DNA of 64,000 nt. Origin: JAHJBR01 sp040757035 (GTDB lineage: Archaea; Micrarchaeota; Micrarchaeia; Anstonellales; Bilamarchaeaceae). A model generated the notes under the pieces. It made no database searches. It was not told the origin of the DNA and saw only the letters and a list, made by a program, of their open reading frames with translations. Of the stretch, positions 1-7,067 are shown one piece after another. The translations under genes and the position numbers were made by a program. The stretch spans positions 1 to 64,000 of the forward strand of contig JBFLYM010000001.1 in NCBI GenBank assembly GCA_040757035.1, written 5' to 3'. The stretch's first letter is position 1; each line of letters begins with the position of its first letter.

Positions 1-220
1 TCCGATTTCTTTATATCGTATAAATGTCATAATGGTTAATTAGGCATTACATTTTAAATACCTTTCGGTCTCTTTTTCGAAGAAAGTTCAAAAACTAGTG
101 CCTAAATTAGCGGGAATTTAGGAAAATATACAAAAAACCAAAACAATAGAAACTGGTCAGGGCAAAATAAAAAATATCAAAAATTGGCTATTGTACAAAT
201 GATTGCGAATTTTACAAAAT

Positions 221-1048
221 TTAAACGAATAAGCGCGTTAATCGCGCCAGTTCATCCGCTACTTGCGATTGTGGTAATACTTTTATATGGTATCCTCCTG
301 AGATAGTGCAGCCATCAGGACCTTTTTCACTAGTATATCTTGTAATATTAAGATCATAGCTGCGGTGGTCGTAACTAATTTTTATCACAACGCTTAAACC
401 TGGTCTATATACGCGAAATTCATAATATTTGCGGTTGTTGTCAAACGCGCATCCAATATTATTGCTTAAAATAGCACAAAGAAAACCAAATTGTTCAGGT
501 GACATGTGCGACATACTACTCGTCGTTTCCGCAAAAGATAAGACCTCTGTCCTAAGATCCTCCTTCATATCAGTTAATGTTTCAAATAGCCCATGATATG
601 GGGAATTTGCATATAATGACGATATCAACAATAATTTTTCTTTTCTTAAACTCGATATTCCGTTTGATTGTCCTAAAGGCATATTTGTATCTAAATATGC
701 CTTTTTTAAATTTGTGATATTGTAATTTATTGTTTTCAATTCTGCAACAGTTTTGTTTATCTCATCAGGATTAACATTATCTAAATGACTTATATAATGA
801 TATATCGGAAATCTCTCAAATATCAGAGAGAACATCTCCTTGATTTGTCGAGATATATGATCTCTAAAATAATCTTCAAAACACTTCCCCAGCGTCTCCG
901 ATGATGATTTTGAATGTATGATCTCTTCTATCCTTGGAAGCTTATTATCTAAATTGATTACCTTTTTCAACGTTTCTATTTGCCCAAGTGTGCACTCTTT
1001 TTTGACCAGTAACATTAAACGTGTTCCAGATTTCGTACACCAAGACAT
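221..1048 (-). CDS. Hypothetical protein, 275 aa
   Basis: I do not recognise this protein. It is soluble-looking, with no signal peptide or membrane segment. It is mostly helical in its first 200 residues, with several charged amphipathic stretches, and has a more beta-like C-terminal part with GG, YHIKV and DHRSYDL-type segments. A TATA-like run at about 1076-1085 lies some 30 nt before the ATG on the minus strand, which supports the start. It stands alone, divergent from the MEMO gene. The downstream 220 bases (1-220) are AT-rich and contain nothing I can identify. That it is a gene rests on the long open frame and normal codon use. Confidence 0.6.
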   Translation of the reverse strand: MSWCTKSGTRLMLLVKKECTLGQIETLKKVINLDNKLPRIEEIIHSKSSSETLGKCFEDYFRDHISRQIKEMFSLIFERFPIYHYISHLDNVNPDEINKTVAELKTINYNITNLKKAYLDTNMPLGQSNGISSLRKEKLLLISSLYANSPYHGLFETLTDMKEDLRTEVLSFAETTSSMSHMSPEQFGFLCAILSNNIGCAFDNNRKYYEFRVYRPGLSVVIKISYDHRSYDLNITRYTSEKGPDGCTISGGYHIKVLPQSQVADELARLTRLFV

Positions 1049-1289
1049 CTATTACCACCCGTTTTAATTGCAAGTTTATTATAATTTCTAACTAGATAGA
1101 AATCAAATTTATTTTATTGGGCAGTACTAATTAAAGATTGTGTTAAGAATTTAACATTTAGGGTTTAAATTGTAATAAAATTAACCGTGATCAATTCCAT
1201 TTAGTATATCAAACCAATAAAATAATCCAAAAAGTACCAAAAAATTATTGTGTATTGGTTTGCTGTATTGGTTTGCCGTATACCTATGT

Positions 1290-1297
1290 TTATATAC
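1290..1297 (+). promoter_or_regulatory. TATA box of the MEMO-family gene
   Basis: TTATATAC sits about 25 nt before the ATG at 1319, the spacing expected for an archaeal promoter of a leaderless mRNA. Just upstream the phrase TGTATTGGTTTG occurs twice in tandem (about 1251-1276), and the opposite-strand half AAACCAATA occurs near 1208. These could be regulator half-sites, which is inference. Confidence 0.5.
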
Positions 1298-1318
1298 CTT
1301 CCAAAAGAATATTCATGC

Positions 1319-2152
1319 ATGCGAAAAACCGCTGTGGCAGGTTCGTTTTATCCTGAAAACAAGAATGAATTAGAGATAGTACTGGATAAATACTTGGCAA
1401 AGGCACACACAAAATATTCTAAATCAGAGACAGAGGCAATAGGTGGAATATGCCCGCACGCAGGATATATGTATTCTGGAGAAACCGCGGCAATTACCTA
1501 TGCCTCAATCAAAAATTTAAAAAACGCCGAAACGCTTGTAATGTTAGGTCCAAACCATACCGGATGCGGAACGCCTGTTTCTATTTCTATTCAGGATTGG
1601 GAAACGCCTTTGGGAATTGCAAAGTGCGATGTTGAACTGGCAAAAAGAATACAAACAAATTCAAGAATTATAAAATTTGACGAAAGCGCGCACGCATACG
1701 AACATAGCATTGAAGTGCAAATACCATTTATACAAAAGATAAATCCAAAGGCGAAAATAGTTTGTATATGCATGATGAACCAGGATTATCAAACTTCAAG
1801 AGAGATTGGAATCGCGCTCGCAAAAACATTGGATGTTGAAAGACATATTGTCATCGCGAGCTCTGATTTTTCGCATTATATTCCAGCTAACGCTGCAGAA
1901 GAAAAAGATAAAAACGCATTAAAATATATAGAAGCTCTTGATACAGAGAATTTCCAGCGCGCTTTGGAAAAATACGATTGGAGCATTTGTGGTTATGGTC
2001 CGATAAGTGCGCTCATGGAATACGCAAAAACAAAAGAAATAAAAAAAGGAAAAACGCTCGCATATACAAATTCTGGAGAGGTTAGCGGAGATTTTGCCGC
2101 AGTAGTGGGCTACGCAAGTGTGATATTTCCAAAAAAGATAGAAGATAGGTAG
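1319..2152 (+). CDS. MEMO1 family protein (AmmeMemoRadiSam B-type)
   Basis: The start region MRKTAVAGSFYP is the family hallmark, followed by GGICPHAGYMYSGETAA, LGPNHTG, HSIEVQIPFI, SSDFSHYIP and a C-terminal GDFAAVVGYA. MEMO proteins have the fold of extradiol dioxygenases (LigB), with conserved His residues in a metal-site-like pocket; those in PHAGY, PNHTG, EHSIEVQ and DFSHY are all present. The biochemical role of archaeal members is unsettled. I chose the ATG at 1319 rather than an in-frame codon 69 nt upstream because family homology begins exactly there and a TATA box lies 25 nt before it. At 277 aa it has normal family length. The IPP isomerase gene follows after 37 bases. Confidence 0.9.
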   Translation: MRKTAVAGSFYPENKNELEIVLDKYLAKAHTKYSKSETEAIGGICPHAGYMYSGETAAITYASIKNLKNAETLVMLGPNHTGCGTPVSISIQDWETPLGIAKCDVELAKRIQTNSRIIKFDESAHAYEHSIEVQIPFIQKINPKAKIVCICMMNQDYQTSREIGIALAKTLDVERHIVIASSDFSHYIPANAAEEKDKNALKYIEALDTENFQRALEKYDWSICGYGPISALMEYAKTKEIKKGKTLAYTNSGEVSGDFAAVVGYASVIFPKKIEDR

Positions 2153-2189
2153 AAGATATATAAAAGATGGATAGAAAAGAGGCAGAAAA

Positions 2190-3257
2190 ATGAATGCGAA
2201 AACAAGTACACGCAAAAGAAAAGAAGATCACATAAACATCGCAATAACAAACGATGTGCAGTATAAAAAGAGCGCTGGTTTTGAAGAGATAATGCTTGTA
2301 CACAATGCGCTACCAGAACTTGATTTTAATAAGATAAAGTTGGAAACCAAATTCCTTGGAAAAAATTTGCACGCGCCAATCATAATAGAGGCGATGACAG
2401 GCGGCTATCCAAAAAGCAAAAAAATAAATCTTGCGCTGGCCGAAGCTGCTGAAAAAGCAGGAATCGCCTTTGGATTGGGAAGTCAACGCGCCATGATTGA
2501 GAACCCCTCGCTTGCCGAAACTTACAAGGTGAGAAAGATTGCGCCAACTATCCCAATAATTGCGAATATAGGCGCATGCCAGCTTAAAAAATATTCCGAA
2601 AAATATTCCGAAAAATATTCCAAAAGATATTTCTTTGAAAAAATAGAGAAATTGATTTTAGACGTTGATGCGAACGCGCTTGCTGTGCATTTGAATCCAT
2701 TGCAGGAAATTATCCAACCAGAAGGAGACAAAGATTTTTCAGGAATAGTGGATGCGATAAAGAATACATGCGAAAAATTATCTGTTCCGGTTATTGTAAA
2801 GGAAACCGGCGCCGGAATAGGGAGCGAAATTGCAAAAAAACTCAAGGAAGCCGGGGTAAAATACATCGATATTGCGGGTGCAGGCGGAACATCATGGAGT
2901 GCGATAGAATATGAACGAAATGGAGCAGTGCCTGGAGTGCCTGGTTTCGCGGATTGGGGTATACCAACCGTTGTATGTATAATTGCAAACCGCGGGATTT
3001 TATCTTTAATCGCGAGTGGAGGTCTGCGAAGCGGAATAGATGCTGCAAAGGCAATTGCGTTAGGAGCAGAAATGGCAGGAGCAGCGTGGCCCTTCCTTCG
3101 CGCATACAAAGAACAACGACTTGAAAACGAAATCGCAATTTGGAAAAATCAACTTAAAGCGTGCATGTTTCTCACAGGTTCAGCCAATATCGCTTCATTA
3201 AAAAAAACGAAAGTGTTCATATCTTCATCGTTATCCAAAATGGCAAAAATAATCTAA
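2190..3257 (+). CDS. fni: Type 2 isopentenyl-diphosphate delta-isomerase
   Basis: This FMN- and NADPH-dependent TIM-barrel enzyme interconverts IPP and DMAPP for archaeal ether-lipid synthesis. Visible motifs are the N-terminal RKEDHINIA, the flavin-binding EAMTGG, GLGSQRAMIE, the substrate loop HLNPLQEIIQPEGD, VKETGAGI, DIAGAGGTSW and the phosphate-binding ASGGLRSGIDAAKAIALGA. Its 355 aa is normal length. An oddity is a 12-nt tandem repeat (about 2588-2625) encoding KYSEKYSEKYSK around residue 134, a small expansion between barrel elements. A TATA-like GATATATAAAAG lies about 28 nt before the ATG. The next gene, an FAD synthase-like enzyme, is 21 bases downstream; because this isomerase needs flavin, the pairing is sensible. 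Confidence 0.95.
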   Translation: MNAKTSTRKRKEDHINIAITNDVQYKKSAGFEEIMLVHNALPELDFNKIKLETKFLGKNLHAPIIIEAMTGGYPKSKKINLALAEAAEKAGIAFGLGSQRAMIENPSLAETYKVRKIAPTIPIIANIGACQLKKYSEKYSEKYSKRYFFEKIEKLILDVDANALAVHLNPLQEIIQPEGDKDFSGIVDAIKNTCEKLSVPVIVKETGAGIGSEIAKKLKEAGVKYIDIAGAGGTSWSAIEYERNGAVPGVPGFADWGIPTVVCIIANRGILSLIASGGLRSGIDAAKAIALGAEMAGAAWPFLRAYKEQRLENEIAIWKNQLKACMFLTGSANIASLKKTKVFISSSLSKMAKII

Positions 3258-3278
3258 ATAATTTATTGCGGTGAATTT

Positions 3279-3848
3279 ATGCTGGAAACGACGACATTTA
3301 AGAACGTTCAAAATGTTCTCAAAAACATAAAAAAACTTTTTGTTCTTCAGCTTCGTGATGCTGGTATTTCTCAAAAGAATTACGAGTTGCTTAATCATTC
3401 AGATAAGGCGCTGCTATACAAAAAAAATAAAAAGTATTTTCTAAACGCAGACGCACGCGCAAAAATAAAGGTTGGATTAATAGGCGGAGTTTTTGATATT
3501 TTGCATATCGGACATATGTTTACGCTTAATGAAGCGAAAAAATACTGCGATGTGCTTGTTGTGGTAGTTGCAAATGATACCCATGCAAAAAAAAGAGGAA
3601 GATATCCTGTGCATTCGCAAAAATATAGGGTTGCAATGGTGAACTTTTTAAAACCTGTTGATGCTACGATATTTGGAGGAAAAAAATTCAAAGAAACGCT
3701 TGCGCGTATTAAACCAGATATAATTATATATGGGTATGACCAAAAAGTATTTTTAAGGCCTGCGAAGATTAAGGTAATAAAATTAAAAGACTATATTGAA
3801 CCTGAAAGGTTTAAGAGCAGCAAAATAATCAAAAGATTAGGCTTATGA
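3279..3848 (+). CDS. ribL: Cytidylyltransferase-family FAD synthase-like protein
   Basis: Residues from about 63 on form a nucleotidyltransferase domain with GGVFDILHIGH (the HxGH signature), VVVANDTHAKKRGR, a VHSQKYRVAMV stretch, IKPDIIIYGYDQ and a C-terminal SSKII resembling the family's second catalytic motif (ISST-like). Archaeal RibL transfers AMP to FMN using this scaffold; the GYDQ segment fits RibL better than the glycerol-phosphate enzymes, but substrate choice cannot be proved by eye. The first 60 residues are an extra lysine-rich helical extension that RibL usually lacks. It follows the flavin-dependent isomerase by 21 bases, and genes for riboflavin synthesis lie at 27-30 kb. Confidence 0.7.
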   Translation: MLETTTFKNVQNVLKNIKKLFVLQLRDAGISQKNYELLNHSDKALLYKKNKKYFLNADARAKIKVGLIGGVFDILHIGHMFTLNEAKKYCDVLVVVVANDTHAKKRGRYPVHSQKYRVAMVNFLKPVDATIFGGKKFKETLARIKPDIIIYGYDQKVFLRPAKIKVIKLKDYIEPERFKSSKIIKRLGL

Positions 3849-3938
3849 ATTATTAGAATTATTATGAATATTAGAAATATTATTTTAAAATACAATACTA
3901 AGAATTATTTTAAAATATAATGATGATGAATAATACGA

Positions 3939-4250
3939 GTGGATAATATGACTCTAAAAATGGAATTTGAAGAAAAAGAGATTGAACAACGCATTGAAGA
4001 TATTGTAAATTATTATAAATTCATAAAAGAAAAAGAAACCACAGAATTCGTGAATAAATGGAATGATAAAGGATATAAAAAGGCAGGTGTTATAGCATTG
4101 CTTCTTAAATTATGGTTGTTTTCAAATCAGAAAAAGAACTCAAAGTCTATCCTGAAAGATGCAGAAGAAATTTTAGGGAAACTCACTGGTGAAAAAGAAT
4201 GGTATTCATTTTTGAGCAATCTTAAACTCACCCCTGAAAAAAAACCATAA
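3939..4250 (+). CDS. Hypothetical small helical protein, 103 aa
   Basis: I do not recognise it. It is a compact, highly charged, mostly helical protein with a central hydrophobic helix (GVIALLLKLWLFS) and no zinc or nucleotide motif. The start could be the GTG at 3939, the ATG at 3948 or the ATG at 3960. It lies on the same strand as the 42-aa zinc-ribbon gene that begins 21 bases further on, so the two may be co-transcribed. Confidence 0.5.
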   Translation: MDNMTLKMEFEEKEIEQRIEDIVNYYKFIKEKETTEFVNKWNDKGYKKAGVIALLLKLWLFSNQKKNSKSILKDAEEILGKLTGEKEWYSFLSNLKLTPEKKP

Positions 4251-4271
4251 AAAACATTTTCATGGATTTTT

Positions 4272-4400
4272 ATGCCAGAAGAAGATAAAGATAAAAAAAT
4301 AACAAAAGGAATTTGCCCAGTTTGTGATGCAAAGCTTGTATTTGCAGAAGGCTGTAAGCACTGTCAAATATGTGGATGGAGTACGTGTTCGATAAGTTAG
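4272..4400 (+). CDS. Free-standing 42-aa zinc-ribbon protein
   Basis: This short frame runs ATG to TAG and encodes MPEEDKDKKITKG followed by CPVC, then FAEGCKHCQICGWSTCS. The spacing of CPVC, CKHC, CG and the final Cys, with acidic and glycine residues between, closely resembles the zinc-ribbon tail found at the C-terminus of B12-dependent (class II) ribonucleotide reductases. Here it stands alone. The cysteine pattern makes coding very likely despite the length. It could be a detached reductase tail or a small adaptor of unknown role. It lies between the 103-aa hypothetical gene and tRNA-Asn. Confidence 0.7.
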   Translation: MPEEDKDKKITKGICPVCDAKLVFAEGCKHCQICGWSTCSIS

Positions 4401-4474
4401 TAGCCTGATCTAATAAATACAAACTAAGAATACAGATTAGAAACGCAAATTAAGAATGCAGATTAATTAATTTT

Positions 4475-4596
4475 GCCTCGATAGCTCAGCTGGTAGAGCG
4501 ACTGACTGTTAAACCGAATTTGGAACGCAAAATCAGAAACTCAAAATAGTCAAAATAGATATCAGTAGGTCGGAAGTTCAAGTCTTCCTCGGGGCG
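4475..4596 (+). tRNA. tRNA-Asn (GTT) with a 49-nt intron
   Basis: The acceptor stem is GCCTCGA paired with TCGGGGC (one G-T pair), with discriminator G. The D-arm reads TAGCTCAGCTGGTAGAGCG. The anticodon stem ACTGA/TCAGT closes the loop CTGTTAA with anticodon GTT at 4508-4510. The T-arm is GGAAG TTCAAGT CTTCC. The stem is interrupted after position 37 by an intron that I place at 4512-4560, the canonical archaeal 37/38 position. No CCA is encoded. The last 11 bases are repeated at 7032-7042, suggesting use as an integration site. Confidence 0.93.
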
Positions 4597-4710
4597 TATC
4601 GTCTTTTGTTCGGGTCACCCTTCAGCGGAGACCCATAATTTGCGACAACTGTTGCAAAGTCATGGTCGGGGGCGTTAGTCTGGAGTTTAAAAATTAAAAC
4701 ATATAGAAGT

Positions 4711-5031
4711 ATGCATAAAATAGAAAACCAATTCAAAGTTCTGCACAATGCCCTACTCATCCCTTTAAAGCCAGTTTATCACTGGACAGACCAAAAAATT
4801 AAGGCACATGTCTTCTTGTGTATGGTAGCTCTGTTATTCACAAAAGTATTGGAATTTATTTGTAGAGGTAAAATAAATGGAGATTTTAGAAAAATTTTGG
4901 ATTTTGCTTCTACAATAAGGCTTGCACTTGTGCAAAGAGATGGAATACCTAAACTTGTTTTCGAAGAGCTTGAGCCAAAACAACAGTTGTTTATGGATGC
5001 GTTTTTACTATCGCGCTTTGCGCGCGTGTAG
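4711..5031 (+). pseudogene. Transposase C-terminal remnant (IS1634/IS4-like)
   Basis: The frame encodes IENQFKVLHNALLIPLKPVYHWTDQKIKAHVFLCMVALLF, the C-terminal segment typical of DDE transposases of the IS4/IS1634 type (RPVYHW..KRIKAHI). The catalytic D-D-E part is absent and I see no matching frame in the preceding 110 bases, so only about 100 of the usual 450-550 residues remain. It lies just inside the probable tRNA-Asn island. Confidence 0.7.
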
Positions 5032-5072
5032 CGCGAACCAAGACAAGTTAGGTATAACAGATTTTACGACGT

Positions 5073-5214
5073 CAACGACTTCGGGCTGAAGCCCGTGGCA
5101 TGTTCGAATATGCTTCAGGTGAACGCTACAACACCTATTAAGGGCGCCACGGGTTCTAAAGTTTGTCTCATTCATTAATTAAAACAGGTGGCGTTCACGA
5201 ACCCGAAGTCGTTG
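5073..5214. repeat. Interleaved palindromic element, 142 bp
   Basis: Outer inverted repeats CAACGACTTCGGG (5073-5085) and CCCGAAGTCGTTG (5202-5214) are perfect over 13 bases. Inside lie GCCCGTGGC (5091-5099) against GCCACGGGT (5146-5154), and GTGAACGC (5119-5126) against GCGTTCAC (5191-5198). The last two pairs interleave, so a transcript would form a pseudoknot-like fold. A small local hairpin GGGCT-GA-AGCCC is also present. The element is GC-richer than its surroundings and sits between the transposase remnant and the abiE operon; it could be a MITE-like end of that insertion. Confidence 0.5.
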
Positions 5215-5289
5215 TAAAAGCACGCGCGTTTTGTAAAGTCAAGTGTGAGGGACAAAATCGAGGTGACACAATGATAAACAATCCGTTTT

Positions 5290-5383
5290 GTATGGTATTT
5301 CAATACATTTATAAATAAGACCATACGTAACGGCGTAGGAAATTATGTATGGTAAAACAATACATATATAAATAAGGTCGTAC
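5290..5383 (+). promoter_or_regulatory. Tandem operator/promoter repeats before abiEi
   Basis: Two copies of a 37-bp unit lie at 5290-5326 and 5347-5383, with a period of 57. Each begins GTATGGT, continues with CAATACAT and TATAAATAAG, and ends in the complement ACCATAC (degenerate GTCGTAC in copy 2). The TATA box in the second copy (about 5365-5372) is 25-30 nt before the abiEi ATG at 5396, so the inverted-repeat arms flank the promoter. AbiEi proteins of known systems repress their own operon by binding two inverted repeats; this layout matches. Confidence 0.65.
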
Positions 5384-5395
5384 ATAAGCAAAAGC

Positions 5396-6058
5396 ATGAT
5401 AGGTGTCAGGAACATATTTGAAGGGAAGGCGTGCAATGTAATCCGGGTGCTGCTGGTAAACTGGCCCAGGAGCTGGGATTTGCGCAGCCTTGCCCATGAA
5501 GCCGGAGTCTCGTTGTACACTATTCAGGCAGTGACAAATAACCTGCTAAAGGAAAAATATGCCATCAGGGAGAGCAAGCGCGGCGAATTCAAGCTTATGA
5601 ACCCGGAGATTTTGCTGAAGAGATGGGCGGCATACAACAACTTTAGTGCACGCCATCTCTTTATCCAATACTATACCTTTGAGCAGGAGATAGATAAATT
5701 TGTGGAGAGGCTGAAAGAGGTAAAGGAGCCGAGATACGCCATAACCTCACTGGCAGGCGCCCTGCAAGTAGCCCCGTATGTGCGCCCAACCAATATTTAC
5801 CTTTATACCGGCTCAGAAAAGGACGCGGAAGCCATTGCAAAAAAACTCGATTTGAAGCATGTTGAAACTTCCGGCAATGTGATCTTTGTGGTGCCGGACA
5901 ATGAGCATATCTTCTATGGATTGCAGAATATCAATAATGTAAGTGTGGTTTCAAATATCCAACTCTATGTCGACCTTCTCAATTATGCAGGAAGAGGCGA
6001 GGAGGCAGCAGGGGAATTGCTGAAAAAGATAAACAAAAACTGGAAGGAGGGGGGTTAG
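5396..6058 (+). CDS. abiEi: AbiEi-type antitoxin, winged-helix regulator
   Basis: This is the probable antitoxin and autorepressor of a type IV AbiE toxin-antitoxin pair. Residues about 10-65 form a winged helix (RSWDLRSLAHEAGVSLYTIQ, NNLLKEKYAIRES). The rest, with RYAITSLAGALQVAPYVRPT and IYLYTGSEKDAEAIAKKL, corresponds to the AbiEi C-terminal domain, with normal family length (220 aa). The start is set by the TATA box in the tandem repeats about 28 nt upstream. The gene is visibly GC-richer than its neighbours, with many GCC, GGC and CTG codons, which points to recent acquisition. The toxin gene begins one base after the stop. Confidence 0.8.
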   Translation: MIGVRNIFEGKACNVIRVLLVNWPRSWDLRSLAHEAGVSLYTIQAVTNNLLKEKYAIRESKRGEFKLMNPEILLKRWAAYNNFSARHLFIQYYTFEQEIDKFVERLKEVKEPRYAITSLAGALQVAPYVRPTNIYLYTGSEKDAEAIAKKLDLKHVETSGNVIFVVPDNEHIFYGLQNINNVSVVSNIQLYVDLLNYAGRGEEAAGELLKKINKNWKEGG

Positions 6059-6059
6059 C

Positions 6060-6863
6060 ATGTATGACAAGCGAGTCACCGAGGCATCAAAATCCGCCTT
6101 GCTTGAGCTTGGCATATCATTGAAACGCTATCGTGAGGATATGGTTCTCAGCGGCGGATGGGCACCATATTTCATCACGAATGCCGTTTTCGCGCACTGC
6201 GGTTCAATCGATATTGATTTCGTCCTCAGGGACAGGATAATGAAGAAGTACGATTCAATCAGGAAGGGCGTTCTTGATCTCGGCTATATTCAGGAAAATG
6301 AGTTCAGGTTTACCAGAGAAGTAGTATCTCCTGTTGATGGCGATGATTATCCGATACACATCGATTTCCTATGCGATAAGAAAGGTCTTAACTATGCCCA
6401 TCTAAGGAACGTGCAGGACGACCTTTCCGCGTTTGCATTCGATGGCTGCGATGTCGCCTTTGATTTCAACTACGAACAGGAGATTTCGACCGTCCTGCCG
6501 AAGAACGGAAAGGCAAAAACCACAGTTAAAGTCCTGGAGCTTCCGGGTTCCCTTGCCCTGAAAGGGCATGCCATAGACGGGAGAGCAAAGCCGAAGGACT
6601 ACTATGATATCTACGTCCTCACTTTCTTCAACGGCTCGCCAGAAAAGGCGGCACTATTTTTCAATGAGCGGCTAAAAGGAGTCAGGCTCCCTGCTAACAG
6701 GATGACATTCATCAGGAATTCCATCAGGATACTCAATGAAAAATTTGAAGACGAAGACTCCATTGGGCCCTACAAGGTAGAGGAATTTACGGATAGTGCC
6801 GTGATGCGCCTGGATGCCTACCGCAGGATCAGCACTTTCTTGAAAGCTGTCAATAAAGACTAA
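6060..6863 (+). CDS. abiEii: AbiEii-type nucleotidyltransferase toxin
   Basis: The nucleotidyltransferase signature is clear: LSGGWAPYFITN followed by GSIDIDFVLRD, giving the GG and D-x-D metal ligands, then FTREV, HIDFLC, and the conserved KGHAIDGRAKPKDYYDIYVL (K-x-x-D region). AbiEii toxins bind or transfer nucleotides and stop growth; in characterised phage-defence systems they cause abortive infection, held in check by AbiEi. A strong Shine-Dalgarno stretch (AAGGAGG) lies about 10 bases upstream, unlike the GGTGAT signals used elsewhere in the window. It is GC-rich like abiEi and is the last gene before the tRNA-derived repeat at 7032. Confidence 0.82.
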   Translation: MYDKRVTEASKSALLELGISLKRYREDMVLSGGWAPYFITNAVFAHCGSIDIDFVLRDRIMKKYDSIRKGVLDLGYIQENEFRFTREVVSPVDGDDYPIHIDFLCDKKGLNYAHLRNVQDDLSAFAFDGCDVAFDFNYEQEISTVLPKNGKAKTTVKVLELPGSLALKGHAIDGRAKPKDYYDIYVLTFFNGSPEKAALFFNERLKGVRLPANRMTFIRNSIRILNEKFEDEDSIGPYKVEEFTDSAVMRLDAYRRISTFLKAVNKD

Positions 6864-6954
6864 ATTCGGTCATATACTCGGCAAACACACGTTCATATAG
6901 GTAGTAGAAGAAAGGATGCTGAATCCACTGCGTGAACATGAGAACCCTTAAAAA

Positions 6955-7001
6955 TTTAGGGTCATAATTGTATACAAAAAGAGCGTAATTTTGACCCTAA
7001 A
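6955..7001. promoter_or_regulatory. Inverted repeat downstream of abiEii
   Basis: TTTAGGGTCA (6955-6964) and TGACCCTAAA (6992-7001) are perfect 10-bp complements around an AT-rich spacer containing ATAATTGTATAC. It may be a terminator for the abiE transcript, an operator, or a scar of the island edge. Confidence 0.4.
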
Positions 7002-7031
7002 GGCAATGACCTGAACAAATTCCTGGGTTCA

Positions 7032-7042
7032 TCCTCGGGGCG
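7032..7042 (+). repeat. Copy of tRNA-Asn 3' end (possible attachment site)
   Basis: TCCTCGGGGCG is identical to the last 11 bases of tRNA-Asn (4586-4596) and is preceded by GGGTTCA, a T-loop-like string. The 2.4 kb between the copies contains only the transposase remnant, the palindromic element and the GC-richer abiE pair. This is what integration into a tRNA 3' end leaves behind. No integrase is visible, so the event must be old or was helped in trans. Confidence 0.5.
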
Positions 7043-7067
7043 ATTTATTTTAATTCGGGAGTAGAAA

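Noticed and set aside
5239..5520. Open frames on the minus strand across the abiE operator
   Set aside because: They cross the tandem promoter repeats and overlap abiEi; the palindromic operator explains the openness.
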